64,000 nt of DNA from contig JAFEKR010000013.1 in assembly GCA_019022495.1 (NCBI GenBank), forward strand, positions 186,001 to 250,000. Direction: 5' to 3'. Made by a program: the position numbers and the translations under genes. Every line of letters starts with the position of its first letter. Position 1 is the first letter of the stretch. Shown here piece after piece: positions 1 to 11,400 of the stretch. The notes below the pieces were generated by a model that worked only from the letters and a program-made list of their open reading frames with translations, did no database searches and was not told the DNA's origin. The stretch is from Epichloe hybrida (Eukaryota > Ascomycota > Sordariomycetes > Hypocreales > Clavicipitaceae).

Positions 1-247
1 GGATCTTTATTGGTTTAATTATAGCTAAAGACTAGACTAATTGTGAGTCTGGCGCGATGCACGCAATATGATTGGCTGCATTAATTCGCTACCCTCTCTT
101 TTACCTTACATACGGATTTCGCTCACTTTTCTAGCATCTAGACTTTCCCTCTCTTTTCTCTCTTTCCTAGCTAGCTAACTAACTATCATTGACTTCAATC
201 ATACGGGATTACCCTTATACCTGCGCAGGACCTTGGTGTAACCAACA
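1..247 (+). repeat. Partial LTR of the nested-element family (5' truncated by window edge)
   Basis: This stretch matches, in reverse complement, the 258-bp LTRs at 32937-33194 and 41583-41840. Shared landmarks are the GGCGCGATGCACGC segment, the CTCTCTTTCCTAGCTAGCTA segment and the CTGCGCAGGACCTTGGTG end. The LTR appears to end at ACA near 247. The sequence after 247 does not resemble the internal start of the full copy (below 41582). This is therefore probably a 3' LTR or solo LTR whose body lies upstream of the window. Its target duplication cannot be tested here. Confidence 0.8.
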
Positions 248-1168
248 CATATTATTAGAAATCAAATGCAACATTGCCTAATAAGAGAAGAAATGGTGTC
301 CTAGGACGTTTACCTTGTAGGTATTATTTCGCTGCTAGTCTTATATCTTAGCTTCCCCCTACTAAACAACAAAGACTATCTAGGAAGATTAGAAGATAAG
401 CGACTTGCTTTACGTTTAGCGAAACACTTTAAAAATGTCAGCGTAAAGCCTAGCAAGCAGGCTAACTAGATTAAAGAAATAATTAATTCTAGAACGTACT
501 AATACATACGAGACTAACTTAGCCTATCTAAAGAACAACTAAGGCAGACTATATTTAAGAAACAATATCCATTCCTTAAAGGCAGGTGCTTTATCTCTTG
601 TCACAATGGACAACATCGCGTAGAAGCTACAAAGCTTCTTATAGGTAATAAAGCCTCGTGGACTATAAGGCTATATTATTTCCCGTAAGGTAAATCATTA
701 ATACGTATGTGAAATATAATCTAGTAACGTTTTAAACCTAGAAACACTAGATAAAACCACGCTTGCATACAAGGAACTTATAGAGTATGTAAGCGAGAAA
801 GCCTGTTCTAATAGAGAGAAATGTTGTAATACTATTATACACCTTCTATAGAACGGACTAATGCTATTAGGGGAATGGGAAAATGTATTCCTAGAGTTAG
901 ACTTAAAAAAAAAGTGCTTAGCAGCGTTTCTTAGGAATCTAGACATCCTAGAAGCTATGAGGTTATTGCTGCCTTTCCTAGGGCTTTGGGCAGGACTACA
1001 ACTAAGCAACTAGCTTAAGCATCTTGCTACACGCTACAACGAACTAATCATTATGTATTAGTATTATATCTACACCGTATGGAACAATATTGTTAGAGGC
1101 CGGATCTTAGGCAACTCGTTAACATTAACACTATTTGCTACCTCTAATACCAGGCACCTATTAGTAGT

Positions 1169-2866
1169 CAGAGCTTTGCATGTAGTGTAGTATTTGTAGT
1201 ATTTTAGCTTTCAATGTAGTATGTAGTGTAGTAGTTTGTAGTGTAATGTAGTATGTAGTGTAGTGTAGTAAATACTACACTACACTACAAATACTATAAA
1301 TGTAGTATTAGTAAAAAAAAGTGGGGACTTTTATTATCTTATAATATTCCTTAGATTTTTCTTATTTAGCTTAATATTAGCCTTTTTTTTAATTATAATT
1401 TAGTTATTTAGTTATAAATTTTTAAAGTTTAGGCTTATTTAAACTATTAAGCTAATAATAGGTATAGGGTTACTAAAGATAAACAATTTTAGTATTTATA
1501 TATAGCCTAATTTCTTTACTAAATTTTAAGGGTCTTTATGCTTTTATAGCTTTTTTCTTAGATTTACTATTTAATTTTAGTATATTTTTTATCTTTTAAT
1601 CTAAGATTTACCCTAAAGAAATTATTTATTATTCTATAAAAATAAGATATTAAACATAATAATAATATATTTAGATTAATAAGACTTTTATTATAAAGAT
1701 AATATTTTAATATATTTAGTAAGAGGTTCTTTAGTAATATAACTATTTTCTTTAAATTAAAACTAATTATATTAAGTTTTTAGGTTTTTAAGGTAAAAGA
1801 AAATTAAAAAACTGTAAAAAAACTCTAATAATACAGCTCTAATATTTTTTAGGATATTAAAATATAAAATAAATTAATTTCTCTTAATTATTTAATATAT
1901 AAAGAAATAAGCTTTAAAACTAGGTTTAACTATTAATACTATTCTTAGCTTACTTTCTTAGTTAAATAGTTTTTTCTAAAAGTAAGTCTAAAGTAAGTTT
2001 AAAGTAGGTCTAAAGTAAGGTTATTTAGTTATATCTCTTACTTAGTTATAGCTTTTATAGTTTTTTATAATCTAGTCTTATAAAAAGAAGGGATTTATAA
2101 AAGTGGGTATAAAGTGGGTATAAAGTGAGTCTTATTAGATATATCTTTTATTTATTACTAGCTTTTATACTTTTTTTATAATCTAGTTAAAGAAAAAAGA
2201 GATATTAAAGTTTATTATTATTATTATTACTATTATAGCTAAAGTACTAGTACTAGCTATATAGAAAGCTAACTAAGGTAAATAATATATTTCTACTATT
2301 ATTATTTTAAATATTATTTTAAAAAAACATAAGAAAGAAAAGTATTTTATTTTACTAATATTTTTATAAACCTTAAAATACTAAATAACTAAAAAGTAAA
2401 GCTTTTTCTATAGTAATTTACTAATACTTACTAATGTTTTTATTTAAGTTATTTATTATTTAAACTTAATTAAACTTTAACACTTATAATATTATAAAGT
2501 AATAAAAGCTATTCTTACTTATTCTAAGTAATTTTAAGCTATTTTAAGCTATTCTAAGCTATTATAAGCTATTCTAAGCTATTATAAGCTATTCTAAGCT
2601 ATTATAAGCTAGTATAAGCTAGTATAAGCTAGTATAAGCTAGTATAAGCTATTATAAGCTAGTATAAGCTATTATAAGCTATTATAAGCTAGTATAAGCT
2701 ATTATAAGCTATTTTATTACTAAATACTACAAATACTACATGTAGTAAAAAAATTTCATTGTAGTGTAGTATGTAGTGTAGTGTAGTATGTAGTGTAGTG
2801 TAGTATGTAGTGTAGTGTAGTATGTAGTGTAGTGTAGTATGTAGTGTAGTGTAGTACAAAGCTCTG
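1169..2866. mobile_element. Non-autonomous hAT-like element, copy A (TAGTG variant)
   Basis: The ends are inverted repeats: CAGAGCTTTG at 1169-1178 and CAAAGCTCTG at 2857-2866. They are flanked by a perfect 8-bp duplication TTAGTAGT (1161-1168 and 2867-2874). CAGRG termini with 8-bp duplications are the hallmark of the hAT superfamily. Inside each end lie arrays of the pentamer TAGTG (1179-1313 and 2715-2856). The left array contains a 17-bp perfect hairpin (1254-1270 with 1273-1289, loop AA). The interior is extremely AT-rich, with no recognisable transposase. A 10-mer array (AAGCTATTAT/AAGCTAGTAT) occupies about 2530-2715. The element sits in the DUF3723 remnant. Copy B at 37345 shares termini and interior motifs (AAGTGGGG near the left end, TTAATTAAACTTTAACACT near the right). 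Confidence 0.85.
2530..2715. repeat. Tandem 10-mer array AAGCTATTAT / AAGCTAGTAT
   Basis: About eighteen units of a 10-bp motif run almost without interruption just inside the right terminal array of hAT-like copy A. Two variants (ATTAT and AGTAT) are interspersed. Copy B keeps only about three such units near 39300-39330, so unit number is variable between copies. The position suggests subterminal repeats of the element rather than a genomic microsatellite. Confidence 0.85.
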
Positions 2867-5306
2867 TTAGTAGTAGTGCTAATAGAGATAAAATCCACAG
2901 GCTTTTAGTAAATAAATTGCTTTTTCGCCACATTTTATTAGAGTCTAACCACAACCTTGTGGTTTATAATATCTTGTTAACCACAGTAATTATTCCTAGC
3001 ATTGAGTCGTTCCACAAGAATATAGTATATATAGCTATTAGTGCTAAGATCCTAAAAACCCATCTATAAGTCAAGCATAGCTAGCTAGATGAGCACTTAT
3101 AATATGTAAGGAATGAATTAGTTACGAACTTCTTAGATATTAAGATTTAATATATAACACTATTCAAAAATTTCTTCGCTTACTAGCGTAATAATTAGGT
3201 TCCTATTATACAAGTTACTAAAACTTAATTTAAGACATAGCAAAGGCAAGCATTACTAGTTCTTATATATATTAAACTTTTTATCTGCGCTTTAAGAAAC
3301 TTTTTCCTAAGCCTTTCTACTAAGACACCCCTAAGGGATATAAGAGGGGAGGCAGTTTATAGCCTTATAAATAGCGCTTATATTAAGAGACTCCGCTAGC
3401 AGGCATAGAAGTTAGGGTTTCGCAGTACACACATAAATATAAAATCTTAACTAAATCCCAAAATAGAGGATAAGCCCCAGGTCTTCTGTAACCTGTCTAA
3501 GTGGCGTGGTAGTAAACTATACTTCTAGATATTCCTTAACCTAAAAAGGAATGCCTTCCTTAAGACTTTGTTTCAAGATAAAGAGCCTTTTATAGTTTTG
3601 ACTCCTACGTTTGTTTTATAAGACATGATTAACGCATTCTTTAGTAATATTTCACACCTTATGCAAGGTTTAGAATCTAACAGTTAGCCACGTAATTAAC
3701 CAGACATCCTAATAATAGACGCACCATACTAAGGCACCAACACTCAACTAGACATTCCAGACCTTCCCTATCAAGACGCTAAGGAGGACTAGAATATAGC
3801 GGCTTCGTAATTAGCCCCACAAAAAAAGGAACAAGTTCCACGTCACATAACACAAAACTTGAAGAAGAGGCCAGTTTCCTCCTTAAGTCATAAGTCTGAT
3901 TGGAAGGATGTAAAGCAAAGGCGTCCAAACTCACCCCCCATTAAAATTAAAAAACCCTCAGATCGTGCTATTACCTAGCGAGATACTAGACAACAAAGAA
4001 TTATGTATAATACAGAAAGGTTCCTACGACTCCTTCTACGTAATATTAATAAGAAGAATGCCAAACCTTATATTAAGCAAAAGGATGTCAACCAACAACA
4101 TTTGAACTCACCTCCTATAGAAAGACAAAGACACCTCTCAGACCATTCTCTTAGGCAGTAGGATGCCAAATAACAAAGGTTCAAGTCTAATATAGAAAGA
4201 TCTCCAATTCCTTCTACACGTAGTATTAATAAGAGGAAGAGGCTGGTTTCCCAAGCTTATACTAATCAAAAGGAAGCCAAACAACAACGTTTAAACCTAT
4301 CTCCTATAAAAAGACGTCTCTTAGACTATTCTATTAGGTAGTATAATGCCAAATAACAGAGGTTAAATCCTAATATACCTCTTCTCCGCTAGACAGGACT
4401 AGGTTCCTAGCGCTTTAGTCCTAATACTAACGGGCGCCTCTTAAGCTAGGAGCCTGTTATTAATTAGTAGGAATCGGAATTATAGCTCTTTTCTAATAGC
4501 AATACTATAAAGGCTTAGTCTCCCACGACTAATCCTGCTTTACTATTTATAGAAGAAGAAACACAAGTAAACCAAGGGGTATTTATAAAAAGAGAGACAC
4601 CTAGGGAAACATTATAATATTAACAAGATATACTACATTAAGAAAATACCTTGAAAATGGACGCAACAGTTCAGGACATTAATTTCGGTAAACACTAGAA
4701 AGACGTAACCCTAAATCCTCTTTTAAGATAATAGAAGGAAGAAAAGCAGAAGCGTAAACTAAACAATTTCTTACGCCAAAAAGATAGAAAGGTCGTCCTA
4801 ACATTAGTACCACTACGCGCAGCATTTAATAATAATAAGAAGAGACCTTTAAGTTAGGAAGCCATTTATACAAAGACAAAACAATAAAAGACAAAGGCCT
4901 TAGAGAACTAAGGGCAAAGTCCTAGGGAGTAGCTTATAGAAAAACAACAGTTAGACTTAAATATAACTTAGACGCCTATAGTTAATCCTGCTTTAGGGTT
5001 AATAGACGCAGAAACATAAGCAGACAAAGAAGTATTTATAGACAGGGAGACACCTAGGGAAATATTAACTACCTTAGCATCCAAGGCACTAAGAGAGGGT
5101 CTGTCATCTACTAATCAAGTATAGCAAGAGGAGGTATTAGAGGATATTCCACTTACACCAGCTAGAGAAACACCTAGAAATTAGTTAGCATCTAAAAACA
5201 GGTCATTACTAAGAGGTAAGAAGCAAAAATAATTTGACTTAGATAGCAAGAGAGAGTAGTATAAGTACAAGGTTACTAAGCTGTTTTAGGACTAACGCGA
5301 CTTAGG

Positions 5307-5600
5307 AACTGTCAGGAGCACGGAGGCCAAGGGGCCATGGACGGGACGGTCACATGATAGAGCCCTTAGATAAGCCTCGGGTTCTATGGATAACTAAGTA
5401 GCTACAAGATAGCCACATGCATATAGTAGGGTATTTAGATAAGGACTACCTATAAGAGATATAGGAGGTTAGAGTTTAAGACCTTTATATACCTACCCCT
5501 AAGTAGTAGCTCTCTAGCTATAACTAAGAACCTTAGCCTTTACTTTATTTATATCTCCCCTACCTTAGTTATAATAAGTTAAACTCTTAAAACCCTTTAG
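5307..5600 (+). repeat. Possible degraded LTR
   Basis: The stretch starts TGTCAGGAGCACGGAGG and keeps a GC-rich first 100 bases. A TATATACCTACCCC segment follows, then a pyrimidine-rich tract, as in the U3/R part of many fungal LTRs. No partner copy was found in the window and no target duplication could be paired, so the call rests on composition and the TG start only. Confidence 0.3.
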
Positions 5601-8040
5601 GGAAAATAGACTATTAGCTAGATTTAAATATAAAGAAGCTATAGAATATTTACCTAAAATATACTTATACTACCTAGTAAGAAAGCCCTAACTCTATAGC
5701 GCCTAGGTAGTAACTAGAATACCCTAACTATAGAATATAAGAGGGTATAGTAAACGCTACCTAACTAAAGTAGTAACGCTAAATCTAGTAATAATAATAA
5801 TCTAGACAAGCTATAGAGGTAATATAAGGTTACATAAGGCTTTACCAAAAGGAAAGACCTTAAATAAACTAACCCCACAAATATACAACTAGCAACCTAC
5901 CGCAAGGCTAGTGGGTATTTCTAGGCGTAACCGCCATTAAGTCCTTTTACTACCTTAACCTAGGATTAAACCCACAAGCTCTAGAGAAAGTTACCATCTT
6001 ACTCTCAATTATCTAGTCAAAGGCTAGAAAATATAAGGTTAGTAAAGCTTTCTTATCAGCCAGGCGCCTCAAGCACAGATGTGAGATCGCTACGCACAAG
6101 AGCTTTAAGCAATCAAACTCCAAATCGTTAGAACTACTTGCTTAAGGCATAAGCTTACGCTAAACATACTAGAGAGAAATTCAGGGAGCTAGGGAGTATA
6201 TAGAGCTGTATATATAAAATCTTTAAAGTAATAAAGAGAAACTAGGAAAACTAGGAGGAAAATAACTTAGTACTGCAACATCCACCTATGACCCGTGTGT
6301 TATCGCATATCATAATGAAATAGCAATAGTCAATAGCTTATTTCCTATCCTTAAGGACACTATCCTTGGTACCGTGCTACTCGAAACCCGTTCCTAGAAG
6401 AGGACTTTCTAGAGTGGATAACCTCATAAACAGGCCTTGATTTCATCTCTTTTTAACTAGTAGCTTATTATCCAATATGTAGACATAGCGCTTTTGTGAT
6501 ATACCTTTTAGGGTTTTAGACAAAGTAGCTTTATAGCAATCAGTTTATAATTTCGGTGACTCGTGAGGTTATTAAATAACTAAACAAGAACTATATTCCT
6601 ACTCTAATATCACTATTAATGCTTTCCCATCAGCATGGCCTCTCCTAGCTATACATTAATTTCGTTAGGTTATAGTTAGATAATTATGCCCCTTTGCTCT
6701 TTCACGCTTTTTAGCATTATAACGCGCTTAGCGCTACTCACGTGGCTTAGCGCCTTTAGTGCTTACATAAGCAGCCTAATAACATTAAGGAGCTAGTGTA
6801 GGAGTTTATCTTGCTTACTTAATCATAGCCTTACTAGGGCTATTCAACAAGGCTTAATCCTACCTATAATATAGTCAACAAATTATAGCTAAGTATAACT
6901 AATAGTACTTACATAACTATGCCGCAAGTGTTAAGGGATAAGGGATAGTAAAAGTTAATTAAGGAAGCAAGTTAAGTAGCATAAGGTCCTAAGTTTATAC
7001 CTACACATAGTAGGAGCCATCAGACTAATAGATAGGTAGTGGACTTATTAGTTTAGGCTATCCCTAGGCGCTTCTAAGAAAGGACTATAGTAGTAAGCTA
7101 GCACGAAGCAAACAATTAGCTAACGAAAATATAAGGTAACGAAGGAGACCTTATTTCCTAAAAATAAACCTCTCTAGTAAACTAGGGCATCTAACTAGTA
7201 AACTAGCAGTAAACTAATCCGCTAAGACATTAGTTAGCACTGTCAAGGGACACTAAAGTAATAATCAGGCCACATCTAGTTAAGCATATACAACCACTAT
7301 TAACCAACTAGCATTTATAATATAGCAATCCTTCTATTCCCTTTCTAGAGATAGAAGCACGCGATTAGTAGCTAACCACTAGAAGCTAGGAGAATACTAG
7401 CTAGGCGTTAGCAGGGATAGATAGTTATTAAAGAGGTAGCAAAACATTACGATTAAAAATGCCTTATCCATCGTAGAGAGCCTCCACATTAAGCTATAAC
7501 TAGACCACAGTTAGTCAAGCACATAAAGATAACAAAGTTAAGTAATGAATACGAACACATCATTAACAAGAAGCCAATAAGGGCCGGAGCCATTAGGGAG
7601 CCAAGCATGATAATAGACAAACTATGCCTAGCTGATAAAATGCCAAGCAGGATGGGCCACAGGATGAAGTACTGTCCGTAGGTCACTAAGCTACATGTTG
7701 TGCCATGGGATGGCACATGCGTCAGGTAGGAAGTAGGTGTAGTTACTAATACCCCTCCTAGGATAAAGAAAGGATACAGCCATTACCACAGCTATAACTG
7801 CGGCTAAACTAGAAACCCAGGTCCCGTTAACTATTAGTGTAGTTTCGGATAGGTGCTAGCATAGGGCAGAAGGTATCACAAAGGCTCTTTTAATTAGGCA
7901 TACCTTTTATTAATAAATTTTATACTTAGATTAGCTTTTAAAACAAACTTTAACCTAAGGTTTACTTCTATAATAGTTTCTAGTTTATTATTCTATCACT
8001 AGAACTCTAGAAAAGTAGTATATTTATATCAGGTAGCACA
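5601..8040. other. RIP-degraded DNA with unidentified coding traces
   Basis: There are no credible intact genes. Plus-strand frames around 6030-6140 and 6280-6420 stay open for 30-45 codons, with ordinary amino-acid composition (for example ATHKSFKQSN and YDPCVIAYHNEIAIVN). This suggests one or more decayed genes, but I do not recognise a family. The segment 7440-7900 is less AT-rich. An open minus frame there (7489-7716) is hydrophobic but probably fortuitous. Confidence 0.4.
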
Positions 8041-8200
8041 GAGATGCCTGCGCGACAGGGCGGACTCTATTAAACAGGTTATTAGTGCCGCGGAAGCTGC
8101 CTTTAGCCTGCGTTAAGCCTAGAACATGCAGCCCAAATGGTTAACTAACAAGATATTAGGACATCATTAGCACGACTATAATATGAAGTTAGAGCTACAT

Positions 8201-8318
8201 CTATAAGCGGCTAACAAGCTACTAATTAAGGGCATACTAATTAGCTAAGCCATTTTTACACTACTAAGGCATACTAAAGCACTTATCACACCGAAGTCAG
8301 TTAGCTTTATGCGGCCAA
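8201..8318 (+). repeat. Dispersed ~120-bp repeat, copy 1
   Basis: Landmarks in order are CTATAAGCGGCTAA, GGGCATACTAATTAGCTAAGC, CTACTAAGGCATACTAAAGC and TTAGCTTTATGCGGCCA. The same order occurs at 8962-9083 and about 11025-11152, and in reverse complement at 11305-11400. Copies differ mainly by transitions. Shorter GCGGCCAACAA fragments recur nearby (about 8390, 8895). No target duplication could be defined, so the family type is unknown. Confidence 0.6.
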
Positions 8319-8961
8319 CAAAGTTAACTAATTAACTATTAGCATGTAATTAATAAGACTTCAAAGCCACAAACACACCCATAGCGGCCAACAAGGTAGT
8401 GGTTATCATCATAACAGGCTTACAAACTCCTATTACTAGTTAGTGTTAGTCTTACTTCCTTACTAACATTTTACTAACCATTCGCTCGTGTAGGCCCGTT
8501 GTTAGTTAGCTATGCTTCGGTAGCTATAGTCTAATACTTACTTCCATATGCCTTAGCACCTGTCTTGTATTTTTAGCTAACTCTTTTAATAGGATAGCTT
8601 AAATGCAACGCTCCTATAGTTACCCTAGTACTACCTACTTTCCAACTAATTGCTAATCACCTGCTAGTGTGCTCATCTTATTAGCCGCATCTCCTTAGCC
8701 AACTGTGACGTGACTGTGTGACCAAGAGTATTATCTTCCAGGGCTCTTGGTGGGGCTTGCGTCACTTGTATCTGGTTGGGTCGTAACAGTGTGCTCCTAG
8801 TTAATAGGCTTATATAGCTGACTTCCTATTATAATACTCTATACTATTATATAGTGTAATACTGCATAAGTATAAATAAACTACTCCTTCGAGTTTATGC
8901 GGCTAGTAAGTTAACTAACAAACCTATTAGCAAAGAGGGATCCTAGCCAGCCAGTAATACA

Positions 8962-9083
8962 CCTATAGGCGGCTAATAAAGTAATAATCCAGGGCTATAC
9001 TAATCCGCTAAGCTACTAATAGTGCTCCTAAGGCATCCTAAAGCAATTATTAGACCACAGCAGGTTAGCTTAATGCAGCCACT
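8962..9083 (+). repeat. Dispersed ~120-bp repeat, copy 2
   Basis: It carries CTATAGGCGGCTAA, GGGCTATACTAAT, CTAAGGCATCCTAAAGCAATTATTAGACC and TTAGCTTAATGCAGCCAC, parallel to copy 1. Confidence 0.6.
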
Positions 9084-9646
9084 TATCTTCTTAGTTAGTA
9101 GCATACATTAACCTAGCCCTAGCAGCGGTCTAGTTTAGAAATATCTTAGAAGTGCCAACACAAACATAAGATCTATAAGTTTCACCAATTAACTAGCTAG
9201 CAGTGTCATAGTTTAGCACGTTAAGCAGCAGCTACGCTGTATGGTTTTGATATCACTAGATGGCTTCCTTAAGATATGATTTGCTTAGCTGGAAATAAGG
9301 TAGCTAGACGTACTAGGACAACGCTTAGCGAGATAGACCGCAATGTAACAGCCAATATAACAGCTAACATACTAGCACATAAGGAATCAGGTAAACACCT
9401 AACAAGGCACTTTATAAGGCGCTTTTCAAGGCGTTGTCTCACTACCTATTCGTGAAGTAGCTTCAAGACAAAGGCCTTATTTTATAAAGAGGCATTTACA
9501 AGTCAGTTAGTTAAGTATAAAATAGCCTGCACAACTAGTTATTACCCTCAAAATCAGGCCTATACTACAAGCATTTTATCTCATCTTCTTTAGCAAGCAT
9601 CCTATTTATAATTATTATTAATATCTTCTTCAAGCCTATTACACCT

Positions 9647-9800
9647 TAGACACACAGGACATACCACTAGTTACTCCTATAGTGTTAACCCCTGTTCTTC
9701 AAGACACGCAGGACATACTACTAGTCACTCCTATAGTATTAACCCCCTTTCTTTAAGACACGCAAGACATACCACTAGTTGCTTCCATGGTGTTAGAGTC
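9647..9800 (+). repeat. 54-bp tandem repeat (18 codons) in a decayed ORF
   Basis: Three units begin near 9655, 9709 and 9763, spaced exactly 54 bp. In the plus frame they read approximately DTQDIPLVTPIVLTPVLQ with unit-to-unit changes. The period is a multiple of three and the peptide is conserved better than synonymous noise would allow. It was therefore probably a protein repeat before RIP decay. The host protein is not recognised. Confidence 0.65.
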
Positions 9801-9804
9801 TATA

Positions 9805-9975
9805 TTAACCTCACTAGGGATAAACCCTCCGTTACTATCACCAATAACCTAGGCCCCTAAGATAATACTCTTAGTTATATAGTCTACCCTAATAATACTA
9901 ACGCCATTAACCTCACTAAGAATAAACCCTCTATTACTATTACCAACACCCTAGGTCACTAAGAAAATACTGTTA
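9805..9975 (+). repeat. 102-bp direct repeat (34 codons)
   Basis: The segment starting TTAACCTCACTAGGGATAAA near 9805 recurs 102 bp later as TTAACCTCACTAAGAATAAA (near 9907). The match continues through CCTAGG and AAGA(T/A)AATACT. The period is again divisible by three and follows directly on the 54-bp array, so both probably belong to one decayed repetitive protein. Confidence 0.55.
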
Positions 9976-10354
9976 ACTATATATTTGCCTTAGATTTTAA
10001 CGCTCTCACTATTAATTAGATTACTACGCCGCTATATTATAGCTCTAGTCTTAAAAACTCTAAGGCAGCGCTAGCTTTAGAGATCAGCACTATCGCTTAT
10101 TAAATACCATCGCAACCTTGTAATTCTAGCATTCACGCTCTAAGAGCTTGCCATGTCTGCGAGACAGTTATCCCCCCTAGCAAACCTTTGCTATGTTTCT
10201 AGTACTACAAATGTGTAAGTAGCTAGCATCCTTAAGGGAAAAATCTTTATTAATAAAGCAAGGGTACTTATTTACTATATCTTAGGTAGAAAAACCTATT
10301 TTTTATCTATAATTGTCACACTATCCTTAGAGTTTAAAATATTATACCTCGCTA

Positions 10355-10495
10355 TAAGAATACATGCCTAATATGTTTTAAGAAGCCTAAGGATTCACTT
10401 CACGTAAGGTGTGGCTATGCGATTTGTGCTAATTGTTACAAGGGGCTAGGAAAACTTAATAAATATCCTTTATACTAGTAGGAGCCTCCTTGCGT
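10355..10495 (+). pseudogene. Possible RING/zinc-finger-like remnant
   Basis: One plus frame reads CLICFKKPKDSLHVRCGYAI then CANCYKGLG and, after two stops, EPPC. The Cys pairs (C-x2-C, then C, then C-x2-C) are spaced as in the C3HC4-like fingers found in some fungal multidomain proteins, including patatin-like ones. No patatin GGG or GXSXG motif was found downstream. The assignment is tentative. Confidence 0.3.
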
Positions 10496-11024
10496 ATAGA
10501 GATAGACAGGGCTAAGGTGAGGTAGAAGTACATGTAAATAGACAGATAAATTGAGGGGTATCTAGCTTAAGACCCCTACCCCATAGCAAAATCAGACTCA
10601 AGTTCTTCGCCTCCTTTGCTCTTACATAGTGTTTTTTATCTATGATTTCTACTAGAGTAATATATAACACACAACCTAATATCTTAAAGGCCCTACATTA
10701 CGCTATGTTTTCATAGTGTAGCATTATCTATGCCCTATATATACTAGTACTCTAGCAGCTACTTTAAACATCATAAGCCTACCATCTACTACTCATTATA
10801 AATTATTAAGGCGCTATAGCTACCTCTAAAACATAGAATAACTATACTATATGCTAGAGTACACGCTAGTAAAAGTCCTAGCTAGCCCAGCTAGATTAGA
10901 CTCCGCCTTAGACTACTAACAAGCGACTAGCACTAACTAATAGCCTTTAAAAATAGCTAGCAAGAAGCCCTCGCAAAGTTCACAGGCACCTAAACCTCAA
11001 ACTAAAGTGCCTAGACTTTTATAA

Positions 11025-11152
11025 GATAGCTCTGCTAATCCACTAGTAAAATAGTAGTAAGTTAGGTAACTAAGCAAAAATTTAACACTACTAAGGCATA
11101 CTAAAGCCATTATTAGACCATAGTTAGCCAAGTAAATGCGGCCCCTACAAGC
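11025..11152 (+). repeat. Dispersed ~120-bp repeat, copy 3
   Basis: It contains CTACTAAGGCATACTAAAGC, ATTATTAGACCATAGTTAGCC and AAATGCGGCCCC in the order seen in copies 1 and 2. Its left half is more divergent. Confidence 0.5.
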
Positions 11153-11304
11153 ATATCCATTACATTAGTAGGATATTAGCAATAAAATAAGTCTAATAAG
11201 AAGATAACACCTACAGAAGCGTTATAATTAAACGCAGTTACTAGACCACAGCTAGCCTCCTAATAATAGACCGTTAGCGCTCTATTAATAAGCTAGTTAA
11301 CCTT

Positions 11305-11400
11305 AGTGGCCGCATAAAGTTAACCTATTATGGTCTTATAATTACTTTAGTATACCTTAGTAGCATTAGAAATAGCTTAGCTAATTAGTATGCCCCTATA
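11305..11400 (-). repeat. Dispersed ~120-bp repeat, copy 4 (inverted)
   Basis: The reverse complement reads GGGGCATACTAATTAGCTAAGC, CTACTAAGGTATACTAAAGT and TTAACTTTATGCGGCCAC, the order of the other copies. It lies about 150 bp from copy 3 in the opposite orientation. Confidence 0.6.

Larger units (their letters stand above)
350..5290 (+). pseudogene. RIP-degraded DUF3723-family gene, split by a hAT-like element
   Basis: Plus-strand translation, read through stops and at least one frame change near 690-720, gives blocks I recognise as the fungal DUF3723 family. They are PFLKGRCFISCHNGQHRVEA at about 569-628, CLAAFLRNLDILEAM followed by LLPFLGLWAGLQLSN at about 915-1009, and, beyond the insertion, IIPSIESFHKNIVYI then AKILKTHL at about 2987-3065. 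Further downstream are RNFFLSL and FCNLSKWRGSKLYF. The 3' third (about 3880-4920) has imperfect repeats rich in Lys, Arg and Ser. Many Gln and Trp positions are stops, as RIP would produce. The hAT-like copy at 1169-2866 interrupts it. DUF3723 genes are known as frequent cargo of giant fungal Starship transposons; no captain recombinase (DUF3435) was seen here. The exact ends are uncertain. Confidence 0.72.

Noticed and set aside
2689..2954. Two overlapping minus-strand ORFs rich in YTTLH repeats
   Set aside because: They are translations of the pentamer array at the right end of hAT-like copy A, not genes.
7489..7716. Hydrophobic 75-codon minus-strand ORF
   Set aside because: No family resemblance. 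It lies in a less AT-rich patch of degraded DNA where such frames arise by chance.
8703..8788. TGTGACGTGACTG to GTCGTAACA segment considered as a short LTR
   Set aside because: Only 86 bp, no partner copy and no clear target duplication.
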